Shown here: positions 1 to 6,424 of the stretch, piece by piece
How the letters are laid out: every line of letters starts with the position of its first letter
Numbering within the stretch: position 1 is the first letter of the stretch
Origin: JBCDIQ01 sp039024295
GTDB lineage: Bacteria > Bacteroidota > Bacteroidia > J057
Assembly: GCA_039024295.1 (NCBI GenBank)
Contig: JBCDIQ010000172.1
Span: 1-11,502 of the forward strand
Length of the DNA stretch: 11,502 nt
Direction: 5' to 3'
Notes under the pieces: generated by a model
What the model saw: the letters and a program-made list of their open reading frames with translations, nothing else
The model's database searches: none
Told to the model about the DNA's origin: nothing
Translations under genes and position numbers: made by a program

Positions 1-1
1 A

Positions 2-64
2 GAAAAACTGGATGCCTTTCGCCAGGAGCTAGAGGCAACTCGCAATGGGAAGATTGCGGAGTAA
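2..64 (+). CDS. C-terminal end of an unidentified protein (partial)
   Basis: One plus-strand frame is open from the window edge to TAA at 62-64 and gives a 20-residue tail, EKLDAFRQELEATRNGKIAE. The tail is charged, rich in Glu, Lys and Ala, and looks like an amphipathic helix, as expected of a real protein end. The stop lies 24 bp before a strong terminator hairpin, which supports a gene ending here. A second frame stays open to position 87, but its translation (rich in Ser, Gly and Cys) looks less natural, and the third frame stops early. Twenty residues are too few to name a family. Confidence 0.5.
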   Translation, partial: EKLDAFRQELEATRNGKIAE

Positions 65-80
65 GCTCACAAATTGCCAC

Positions 81-123
81 AAAATAAAAAAGGCTGTCTA
101 GCAAAAGACAGCCTTTCCTTTTT
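81..123. terminator. Bidirectional intrinsic terminator
   Basis: A perfect 11-bp stem (89-99 with 106-116) encloses a 6-nt loop. On the plus strand it is followed by a T-rich run (CCTTTTT), and on the minus strand by a T-rich run complementary to the A-rich stretch at 81-91. It sits between a plus-strand gene ending at 64 and the minus-strand NifU-domain gene ending at 136, so it can end transcripts from both sides. Confidence 0.9.
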
Positions 124-135
124 GGGTGAAGTCTA

Positions 136-390
136 TCAGCTATTTACAGCAATTACTTGCTTTATTTCAGGAACAATACGCCGAACGGCTTCTTCGATAC
201 CGGCTTTCATGGTCATTGCGCTCATGCTGCATGATTCACAATTGCCCAGGAGTTCCAGTTCAAGTACCATGTCGTCGGTTATTTGACGCACTTTTACATC
301 CCCACCATCAGAACGGAGGTATTCTCTGATAGAATCAAGAGCAGTTTCTACACGTCCTAGAAGTTCATCTTGTTGAATCTGTATTCCCAT
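136..390 (-). CDS. NifU C-terminal-domain iron-sulfur scaffold protein
   Basis: This 84-residue protein is a stand-alone NifU C-terminal (Nfu-type) domain. Such domains hold a transient 4Fe-4S cluster between subunits and pass it to apo-proteins in the cytoplasm. The sequence shows the SDGGDV segment near residues 27-32 and the cluster-binding CxxC at C51 and C54 within GNCESCSMS, followed by the AMTMKAGIEEAV helix usual for the family. The length fits a minimal Nfu domain. It lies 23 bp downstream of the Mrp/ApbC ATPase gene on the same strand and just before a terminator, so it is very probably the last gene of that transcript. The shared position suggests a joint role in cluster delivery, with this protein contributing the thiol ligands that the ATPase lacks. 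The family assignment is firm; the partnership is inferred. Confidence 0.93.
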   Translation of the reverse strand: MGIQIQQDELLGRVETALDSIREYLRSDGGDVKVRQITDDMVLELELLGNCESCSMSAMTMKAGIEEAVRRIVPEIKQVIAVNS

Positions 391-413
391 ACCTCTAAAA
401 TAATCAATCTTGG

Positions 414-1538
414 TTATTTGTGCAATATTTCTACGCGCTGGGAAGGCGGAACCTGTGCATTACGCATGGCCACCTGCTGGGCAAGCGACTGAGCAAGGCT
501 GGTATATACCTTTCCAAGTTTGCCGTCTTTGTAAATGGCAACCGGTTTTCCTAGGTCTGCATTTTCAGCAATGGCCTGGAGAATGGGGATCTGACCGAGC
601 AGAGGCGCACCTACCGCCTGGGCCAATTCAGCCCCTCCGTTCTCGCCGAATATGTGGTATTTCTTTTCGGGCTGGTCTTCTGGAACAAAGTAGGCCATAT
701 TTTCAACCACCCCTAAAATCGGTACGTTAATCGGGCGACTGAGGAACATTTGAGCACCTTTTAGTGCATCCGCAACCGCCACTTGCTGGGGGGTGGTTAT
801 CACGACAGCACCTGTGATGGCCAGTACCTGCACAATGGTGAGATGAATATCTCCGGTTCCTGGGGGAAGGTCTACCAAGAGGTAATCAATCTCACCCCAA
901 TTGGTGTCAAAAATGAGCTGTCTCAAGGCTTTGGATGCCATCGGCCCGCGCCATACAACTGCCTGCTCAGGGCTTACAATGGTGCCAATTGACATGACTT
1001 TTACCCCGTGATGCTCAAAGGGGACCAGCATTTCTTTCTCCCCTACTTGCTCAAGCATGGCACGCTCTCCCTGGAAGCCAAACATAATGGGCATGCTGGG
1101 GCCATAGATATCGGCATCGATCAGGCCGACCTTGGCTCCCATGTTGGCCAAAGAAACTGCAAGGTTGGCTGCAATGGTGGATTTACCCACGCCTCCCTTA
1201 CCAGAGGAAATTGCAATAATATTTTTGATGCCTGGAAGGCTATTATCTTCATCAAGGAAGCTGGTAACCTTTGAGGTCATATTTATCTCTACTTCAGCGT
1301 CCTTATCTACCATCAATTTGATGGCATTCAAGCAGGCATTCTGTATATGGTCTTTCATTGGGCAGGCTGGGGTGGTTAGCACCACAGAAAACCCAATCTT
1401 GTTCCCATCAATGGTCAAGTCTTCGATCATGCCTAGGGTAACCAAATCCTTTTTCAGGTCTGGATCATCCACATGGCTCAATGCCGCCAATACTTTTTCC
1501 CGAGTAATCTTTCCGTCTTTTTTCTTTCCAAACAACAT
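414..1538 (-). CDS. mrp: Mrp/ApbC (NBP35-type) iron-sulfur carrier ATPase
   Basis: A 374-residue cytoplasmic P-loop ATPase of the Mrp/ApbC family, which binds and transfers Fe-S clusters. Residues about 10-90 form a DUF59/MIP18-like domain with the conserved TTPACP segment (C59). The deviant Walker A, GKGGVGKST, is at 113-121, the switch DADIYGPS at 141-148, and the Walker B region VDLPPGTGD at 222-230. ENMAYF (279-284) marks the point where most homologues carry a CxxC that bridges a cluster across the dimer. Here that segment reads VPEDQPEKKYHIFG with no cysteine, and the only cysteines in the protein are C59 and C69. From memory this loss is common in Bacteroidota homologues. The gene is followed after 23 bp by the NifU-domain gene and preceded after 56 bp by the antiporter gene, all on the minus strand. 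It is unrelated to the multi-subunit Mrp sodium antiporter. Confidence 0.95.
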   Translation of the reverse strand: MLFGKKKDGKITREKVLAALSHVDDPDLKKDLVTLGMIEDLTIDGNKIGFSVVLTTPACPMKDHIQNACLNAIKLMVDKDAEVEINMTSKVTSFLDEDNSLPGIKNIIAISSGKGGVGKSTIAANLAVSLANMGAKVGLIDADIYGPSMPIMFGFQGERAMLEQVGEKEMLVPFEHHGVKVMSIGTIVSPEQAVVWRGPMASKALRQLIFDTNWGEIDYLLVDLPPGTGDIHLTIVQVLAITGAVVITTPQQVAVADALKGAQMFLSRPINVPILGVVENMAYFVPEDQPEKKYHIFGENGGAELAQAVGAPLLGQIPILQAIAENADLGKPVAIYKDGKLGKVYTSLAQSLAQQVAMRNAQVPPSQRVEILHK

Positions 1539-1594
1539 CTAAGCATTATTTACCCTATTAACTCTAAAGGAATCAAAAGGTTAGGAATCATACC

Positions 1595-3181
1595 CTAGAA
1601 TAACACAAAGAAAACCACCCAGGTAAGGAGGAGGATCGGCAGGAGAATCACCAAACTGTAACGAATCATGTATCCAAAGAAGCTTGGCATCTTTACGCCA
1701 CGCTCTTCGGCAATTGCCTTCACCATGAAGTTAGGGCCATTGCCAATGTAGGTCATCGCTCCAAAAAATACGGCTGCGACTGAAATAGCTTCCAGGTAAA
1801 CTGGGGTTATTGGATCTACCGTACCCATCGCAAATGCTTTCACATCAGTAGGGACTCCTACCCCCAGCTGGAACTTGGCACAGGCCGCAGACAGGAAGTT
1901 TACATAGGTGGGGGCATTGTCCAGGAATGCCGACAGTATACCAGTTGACCAGTAAAGGGTATTTTCTGTAATCAGCCCAGCATTAACAGGATCAGCTGCA
2001 AACTGACCGATGAGCTGCAAGGCAGGCATCATGGCAAAGAAGATTCCTGCAAACAAGAATACTACCTCCAAGATGGGTTCAAAAGTAAATTCGTTGCCTT
2101 GAAGTGCTTGTTTATCTGCAAGGAAATAACTGGCAGCACCTGCCGAAAGCTGGATGAATTCTCTTAAGAAGGAGAATTTGGTTACATGGCTTCCCTCACC
2201 TACTTCAATCGCTGGTACCCAATCAAGTACATTGGGATCGAGGAATACAGCTCCTACGATGATTGCCAGCCAGACAAAATTCTTTAGGCCTTTCAGCACC
2301 ACTTTCCCGGAATAGACCGTTTCAGCCTGATCAAGGTCGGATTTGTTGCGGGTATCAAACCACAAGAATGTTACCGACAATAAAGCAAGGGCAAAAATCC
2401 ATTGAGGAGTAACGTTTGCAATGGTCCAGGCAAATGGTACCCCTCTTAAAAAACCAAGGAATAGCGGTGGGTCTCCAATTGGGGTCAATGATCCCCCAAT
2501 ATTACTTACCATGAAGATAAAGAAGATAATATGATAGGGCTTCAGCCTGTCGCGGTTGAGTCGAATGAAGGGGCGAATCAGCAACATCGAAGCACCAGTA
2601 GTACCGATTATATTAGAAACTGCGGCTCCAACCAATAGCAATATAAGGTTAGCTTTAGGAGTCCCTTCCTTATCAATTTGAATCAAAATACCGCCAGAGG
2701 CTATGTACAAGGGTGCCAGCAGGGCTATGAAGGAAATATATTCAGCCAGAGAGTGCGCCGGCTCATGCGTATTATGCAGTACAAACAGGTAATACAGCAG
2801 GGTAACCAATCCCAGTGCCGGGGCAATCCACTTATAGTTTTTATGCCAAAAATGCTCAAAAAATACCGGACCGGTGGCAATCATGAGCAGCAATACCACA
2901 AAAGGGATCACCATCAAGGGGGAAGGTAAATGTTCTTCATGCCCATGATCCTCTTCATGTCCGTGGTCTTCCGAATGTGCAGCATGACTCTCGTCTTGGT
3001 GCTTTTCCTGGTCATGTGGGTCATCTTGAGCCAGGAATTGATCGGGATTCAGGGACTGAGGTTCCTGTGTGACTTCAATTTGGGGAGAGGGAGGTGTATG
3101 GACCTGAGCGGTGAGCGGTTTAATTGAAAAACCTGCTACCAGAAGGAGCAGGACCCATAAAAGTGTGCATCTTTTTTTCAT
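1595..3181 (-). CDS. nhaD: NhaD-type Na+/H+ antiporter with His-rich N-terminal segment
   Basis: A 528-residue inner-membrane transporter of the ion-transporter superfamily (NhaD/CitM-like), expected to exchange sodium for protons. Residues 1-26 look like a cleavable signal peptide or first membrane segment (MKKR, a leucine-rich core, then LTA-Q). Residues 56-84 are a histidine- and acid-rich stretch with nine His, including a repeated DHGHEE unit. About 11-12 hydrophobic segments follow from residue 87. Family-like re-entrant motifs are visible: NIIGTTGAS, SNIGGSLTPIGDPPLFLG, FLDNAPTYVNF and YIGNGPNFMVKA. The gene lies 56 bp upstream of mrp on the same strand, and co-transcription is possible. 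Substrate is assigned by family only. The His-rich stretch could indicate pH or divalent-metal sensing, or transport of another cation. The ATG at 3181 is chosen because it opens the signal-like segment. Confidence 0.85.
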   Translation of the reverse strand: MKKRCTLLWVLLLLVAGFSIKPLTAQVHTPPSPQIEVTQEPQSLNPDQFLAQDDPHDQEKHQDESHAAHSEDHGHEEDHGHEEHLPSPLMVIPFVVLLLMIATGPVFFEHFWHKNYKWIAPALGLVTLLYYLFVLHNTHEPAHSLAEYISFIALLAPLYIASGGILIQIDKEGTPKANLILLLVGAAVSNIIGTTGASMLLIRPFIRLNRDRLKPYHIIFFIFMVSNIGGSLTPIGDPPLFLGFLRGVPFAWTIANVTPQWIFALALLSVTFLWFDTRNKSDLDQAETVYSGKVVLKGLKNFVWLAIIVGAVFLDPNVLDWVPAIEVGEGSHVTKFSFLREFIQLSAGAASYFLADKQALQGNEFTFEPILEVVFLFAGIFFAMMPALQLIGQFAADPVNAGLITENTLYWSTGILSAFLDNAPTYVNFLSAACAKFQLGVGVPTDVKAFAMGTVDPITPVYLEAISVAAVFFGAMTYIGNGPNFMVKAIAEERGVKMPSFFGYMIRYSLVILLPILLLTWVVFFVLF

Positions 3182-3191
3182 GAAAGCAACC

Positions 3192-3217
3192 TACAGCTGT
3201 CGTTTTGAATAGCTGTA
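3192..3217. promoter_or_regulatory. Inverted repeat in the leader of the antiporter gene
   Basis: A perfect 7-bp inverted repeat (TACAGCT at 3192-3198, AGCTGTA at 3211-3217) with a 12-nt spacer lies 11 bp upstream of the antiporter start. On the minus strand it overlaps a weak Bacteroidota-style promoter: TTTG (3243-3246) and TATTTACA (3214-3221) separated by 21 bp, the latter matching only 3 of 6 fixed positions of TAnnTTTG. A 9-bp direct repeat ACGGATATA (3221-3229 and 3255-3263) surrounds the upstream element. It could be an operator or a 5' leader hairpin. Confidence 0.3.
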
Positions 3218-3278
3218 AATACGGATATATATAGATAAGTTGCAAATACCCTACACGGATATACCGATGTGACTTTTG

Positions 3279-3962
3279 TCAGGAACCCGGTTTCCCGCAG
3301 GTGCAGTTTTTCTTCATGCGCTTGAAGTGATAGGCCACAGAAAATGTCAAAAGATGTGTGGCAAGTGCCGGGGTATTCAAGGAAAAATTCTGAGGGACCT
3401 CCCCTAGCCCACCTAACACCTGCAAATCACTTTCCAGGACAAACGACCAGTTGGTGCTGGTGAAGTAGCGAGCACCCAGAAAAAATGCACCTCCTCCACG
3501 TAAGAGGGAGAAATCCCGATTGGGGTCTGAAGAGAAAGTTTCTTCGCGCTGATTTTGCTGGAGAAGTAGGTCAATGCCTCCATAGACCTGCCATTTTCTC
3601 ATGTGGTGCTTCCGCTCATAACCAATCCTCACCTCATAGGCCCGGTCATTTGCTTCATAAGGCGTACTACCTTGAGCAGATTCAAACTGTTGGGTCCGGC
3701 TAAAAGCACCAATCCTGAGGGCCTGCCGAATATCAATGTGGTACCGGTAACGGAGTCCATTGAAAATATTCGTACCAAGCAGGGAATTACCTCCTTCATT
3801 TTCATTCAGATCTTCAGATAAATGAAGGCTGCCCAACTGCAGGTTAAGCTCATGAACTTGGGGGCGATACCTGGGACGCTGCGCATATGCCTCATTTATT
3901 GAGAAAGAAGCAATCAAAACCAACAGAAAGGCTATTGTACAGCGTGATGAAGACCTGGACAT
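3279..3962 (-). CDS. Secreted protein, probable outer-membrane beta-barrel
   Basis: I do not recognise a named family. The ATG at 3962 gives a 227-residue protein opening with a clean signal peptide: MSRSSSR, a hydrophobic core (residues 9-21), then AYA-Q near 27/28. An in-frame ATG at 4082 would add 40 polar residues ahead of the signal peptide and is unlikely. The mature part shows alternating hydrophobic and polar strands with aromatic ends, for example LRYRYHIDIRQALRIGAF, YEVRIGYERK, WQVYGGIDLLLQQ, FFLGARYF, WSFVLESDLQVLGG and LLTFSVAYHF. This suggests a small barrel of about 8-10 strands in the outer membrane. After the last strand the protein runs on for about 12 residues to a CTCGKPGS tail with C220 and C222, which is unusual for a barrel. 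It lies 97 bp upstream of the antiporter gene on the same strand and is divergent from the gene at 4124. Confidence 0.7.
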   Translation of the reverse strand: MSRSSSRCTIAFLLVLIASFSINEAYAQRPRYRPQVHELNLQLGSLHLSEDLNENEGGNSLLGTNIFNGLRYRYHIDIRQALRIGAFSRTQQFESAQGSTPYEANDRAYEVRIGYERKHHMRKWQVYGGIDLLLQQNQREETFSSDPNRDFSLLRGGGAFFLGARYFTSTNWSFVLESDLQVLGGLGEVPQNFSLNTPALATHLLTFSVAYHFKRMKKNCTCGKPGS

Positions 3963-4123
3963 GGTATTTTTATTTGAAAACAACTTAATCAGTGACATTT
4001 CGATATGCATTTGTCCAAAAAACGAAGATAGTTCTTTTTTATTCGTGCGATATTTATTTTTACTGCCTAAATTTACGGACATCTGTTATGTTCTGAGGAA
4101 AAAGAAATACAACCCAGTTACTT

Positions 4124-5605
4124 ATGCCCAAAAAGGATAAGCTTTTTGAGCTCATCAAGACCATGAGCATGTCAGAAAAGCGGTATTTTAAGCTTTTTGC
4201 CGGACGGCATACCATTGGAGAACAGAATAATTATGTCCGCCTATTTGATGTGCTGGACCAAATGAATGGATTTAACGCAGGAGAGTTGGTAACTGCGGCG
4301 GAAAAGGCGGGATTGCCTACAAAGCACTTATCGTCAGATAAAAGCTATTTATACAACCTGGTGCTAAAAAGCCTAAGTGCATGCAATGCCGGCAAGAGTT
4401 CCTCGCTCCAAGTGAAAGAATTTTTACATCAGGCCGAAATATTGTTAGAGCGTGGCTTGCATGACCATGCCCTCAGGGTATTGAAAAAGGCCCTCACCAT
4501 TGCTCAAAAAGCTAATTTGATCTGGCTTGTTCCAGAGGTGTACTACCAGCAATACCTAGCCTTACAAGGAAAGGCCAACCTCCAGGCCCCCAGCGAATTA
4601 CTCCAGAAAATTGAACCGGGACTCCAGGAGTCCTCTTATTTATTTCAGTTGCAGCAATTGTGGCAGCAGGCGATTGGCTACCTGAGGAATTACGGAGAGG
4701 TTCGAACCCCTGAGGAAAAGCGTGAGCTTGAATTATTCCTTGAACACCCGCTTTTGCATCGTCCTGCTTCGCCCGATAACTTTCATGCTTCTCTTTCAAG
4801 CCTTCAAGTAAAAGCTACTGCTATGCGGGTCCTTGGAAATACCGAATTGGAATTAGCCCTTGTTCGGGAAGCCAGGCAGTTATTCGAAAATCAGGAAGAA
4901 TTTAAAAAGGAGTATCCTTTACTCTATGCCCAAAGCCTTGGGAGTTTGCTATACTTGGAAGGAACGGATAATGACAACGATTTTGAGGCTAACCTCAGCG
5001 CATATCGCTCCCTGCCCGACCATATGACAAAAGCACATGTAAGGGTAAAGTCCCAGGTATATCTGTTGTCTTACCATGCAGAAATGTACCGGTTGATACA
5101 CCAGAAAAGATTCGAAGACGCCCTCCACCTGATTCCAGCCATGGAAAGTATTTTCGATACTTTTCGTGAATCAACTACGGACTACATGCAAACAGATTAT
5201 TTTTTACTCTTTGCATTCGTCTATTTTGCCAACAAGGAATATTCCAAAGCCCTTCAGCAGATCAATTCTATCCTGAACGAAATGCCGTTGGGAGATTTTC
5301 TTTTCCTTTCTCATAAGGTTCGAATCCTGGACCTTATGACCCACTATGAGTTGGGAAATTATCAACTGCTGCGCTACAAAGCGGATTCCACCTGGAGGTT
5401 TTTCAAAAAAGAACAGCGTGACTTGCCCCCCGAACAGACCTTTATCAAGCTCGTACGTCGGCTGGCGCAACATCCTCCGATGGATGAAACACGGAAGCTG
5501 TTCAAGCAGGCGAGGGAGCAATGGACCGAACAAGCCAAAGATCCCCTTACCAATCGTTTTTTTATGGATTTACCTATTTGGCCCTGGGTAAATTCTCATT
5601 TATAG
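4124..5605 (+). CDS. Helical-repeat (TPR-like) protein of unknown function
   Basis: A 493-residue protein with no signal peptide and no membrane segment, so probably cytoplasmic. Almost the whole length reads as paired amphipathic helices. TPR-like stretches are clearest near residues 100-147 (FLHQAEILLERG, HALRVLKKALTIAQ) and 359-388 (YFLLFAFVYFANKEYSKALQ). The N-terminus, LFELIKTMSMSEKRYFKLFAGRH, resembles the start of a family of hypothetical proteins I associate with Bacteroidota; no function is known to me. I see no catalytic motif, and a protein-binding scaffold is the most that can be inferred. The start is supported by this conserved opening and by the divergent gene on the left (161 bp from the start chosen for it). 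It is a single-gene unit that converges on the DUF4199 gene. The 15 bases before the ATG carry no obvious Shine-Dalgarno sequence. Confidence 0.85.
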   Translation: MPKKDKLFELIKTMSMSEKRYFKLFAGRHTIGEQNNYVRLFDVLDQMNGFNAGELVTAAEKAGLPTKHLSSDKSYLYNLVLKSLSACNAGKSSSLQVKEFLHQAEILLERGLHDHALRVLKKALTIAQKANLIWLVPEVYYQQYLALQGKANLQAPSELLQKIEPGLQESSYLFQLQQLWQQAIGYLRNYGEVRTPEEKRELELFLEHPLLHRPASPDNFHASLSSLQVKATAMRVLGNTELELALVREARQLFENQEEFKKEYPLLYAQSLGSLLYLEGTDNDNDFEANLSAYRSLPDHMTKAHVRVKSQVYLLSYHAEMYRLIHQKRFEDALHLIPAMESIFDTFRESTTDYMQTDYFLLFAFVYFANKEYSKALQQINSILNEMPLGDFLFLSHKVRILDLMTHYELGNYQLLRYKADSTWRFFKKEQRDLPPEQTFIKLVRRLAQHPPMDETRKLFKQAREQWTEQAKDPLTNRFFMDLPIWPWVNSHL

Positions 5606-5622
5606 AGGTAGTTCCTGTTATG

Positions 5623-5657
5623 AAATTTACCTATACAATTCACATGAAGGTAAATTT
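5623..5657. repeat. 10-bp perfect inverted repeat in a convergent intergenic gap
   Basis: AAATTTACCT (5623-5632) and AGGTAAATTT (5648-5657) are exact inverse copies separated by 15 nt. The stem is AT-rich and no T-run follows, so it would be a weak terminator for the plus-strand gene ending at 5605. It may instead be a protein-binding palindrome. A partial third copy (GGGTAAATTC) overlaps the end of the preceding gene at 5586-5595. Confidence 0.6.
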
Positions 5658-5668
5658 GGCATCATATG

Positions 5669-5695
5669 ATAAAAAAAGCCACCTGGAGGTGGCTT
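5669..5695 (-). terminator. Intrinsic terminator of the DUF4199 gene
   Basis: An 8-bp stem (5676-5683 with 5688-5695) closes a 4-nt loop. On the minus strand it is followed by a run of seven T (complement of 5671-5677, partly within the stem). It lies 23 nt downstream of the DUF4199 stop codon, the usual distance. On the plus strand the hairpin has no T-run, so it serves mainly the minus-strand gene. Confidence 0.88.
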
Positions 5696-5717
5696 GGGTT
5701 GATCTGTTTGGTAAACC

Positions 5718-6236
5718 TTAATAGTCTTCCATTGGAGGCTCATTTTTCAATATGGCTGACATAATAAGTGATACAATCAAGCCAAGGATTACACTGCCGA
5801 TAATTCCCATTACGAACATTGCTCCAGGAGTCATCATAAAACTGGTCATCTCCATTGCCTGATCTACCTGAGCTGGAGAGAGGTCTTGGTTTTTCTCCAT
5901 TTCTGACCGAGTGAACTCCTGTAACTTGGCAATAAAATCAGGATCAATGAAGGTCATGTACACAAAACTGAATGCGGAGGATATCGTTCCGCCTATTAGG
6001 GAGGCCAAAACACCGATTCCCAGTCCCTGCTTGAAGGTCATAAATCCTTCATTCAGGCTTTTGTATTCCCGCATGGCGAGAAAAATCACCCCGATGATGA
6101 TTACATAGGATACATATCCAAGTGTCTGATTAAAACTTTGACCCGTTAGGGATAAAATCAAGGTATAGGCTGCCATGACCAACCCCATAATGAGGCCATA
6201 TTTCAGGGCAGTTGGACGTGTGGGAGTACTTTCCAT
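5718..6236 (-). CDS. DUF4199 family membrane protein
   Basis: A 172-residue inner-membrane protein matching DUF4199, a Bacteroidota family of unknown function. Four hydrophobic segments are visible near residues 12-30, 40-57, 70-95 and 135-162. The first loop carries REYKSLNEGFMTFKQGLGIG, close to the family's N-x-G-x-M-T-F-x-x-A/G-x-x-x-G pattern. A polar, Glu- and Gln-rich loop of about 35 residues (about 98-132) follows the third segment and should be exposed to solvent. The C-terminus NEPPMEDY is short and acidic. The length is normal for the family. The gene has its own terminator 23 nt downstream and is separated by 188 bp of repeat-rich sequence from the next minus-strand gene, so it is probably its own transcription unit. 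No function can be read from sequence or neighbours. Confidence 0.9.
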   Translation of the reverse strand: MESTPTRPTALKYGLIMGLVMAAYTLILSLTGQSFNQTLGYVSYVIIIGVIFLAMREYKSLNEGFMTFKQGLGIGVLASLIGGTISSAFSFVYMTFIDPDFIAKLQEFTRSEMEKNQDLSPAQVDQAMEMTSFMMTPGAMFVMGIIGSVILGLIVSLIMSAILKNEPPMEDY

Positions 6237-6248
6237 AATAATAAGATT

Positions 6249-6269
6249 AAAGGTATTAGCTGTTAGGTT
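6249..6269. repeat. Short heptad repeat, TTAGGTA type
   Basis: Three consecutive degenerate heptads (AAAGGTA, TTAGCTG, TTAGGTT) share the unit found more extensively at 11005-11053. Two more related heptads (ATAGGTA, TTGGGTA) occur at 6300-6313, shifted out of phase by 2 nt. Short array, so moderate confidence. Confidence 0.5.
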
Positions 6270-6270
6270 T

Positions 6271-6285
6271 TCCCGCTATGCGGGA
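6271..6285. repeat. GC-rich palindrome TCCCGC-TAT-GCGGGA
   Basis: A perfect 6-bp inverted repeat with a 3-nt centre in the gap upstream of the DUF4199 gene. There is no T-run on the minus strand. On the plus strand a loose T-rich stretch (ATTTCGTTTT) follows. It directly abuts the heptad run at 6249-6269 and may belong to the same intergenic repeat module. Confidence 0.5.
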
Positions 6286-6320
6286 TTTCGTTTTACTCAA
6301 TAGGTATTGGGTAAGATAAT

Positions 6321-6418
6321 CAGTTTTCGGCGATCTGTTTTCTCCGCTTAACAGGATTTCACTTCGTTCAACAGTTCGCAGTACTCAAATCCTTACTGAA
6401 AACTGAAAACCGTGAACT
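6321..6418. repeat. AAAACTG-type heptads with inverted copy
   Basis: Heptads GAAAACT, GAAAACC and GTGAACT run from 6398 to 6418. An inverted copy, CAGTTTTC (6321-6328), pairs exactly with GAAAACTG (6398-6405), and a second inverted heptad TCTGTTT follows it. The module ends 6 bp from the stop of the aminopeptidase gene. The same unit recurs at 11116-11143. Confidence 0.55.
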
Positions 6419-6424
6419 GTGTAA

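Noticed and set aside
1132..1542. 136-codon plus-strand ORF
   Set aside because: It lies opposite the well-supported Mrp ATPase and is explained as a frame shadow.
414..3181. Link between the Mrp gene and Mrp-type sodium antiporter complexes
   Set aside because: The shared name is coincidental. The gene at 414-1538 is an iron-sulfur ATPase, and the neighbouring antiporter is a single-subunit NhaD type.
3963..4082. 40-residue N-terminal extension of the barrel-like protein
   Set aside because: It would place a polar segment before an otherwise standard signal peptide that begins at the ATG at 3962.
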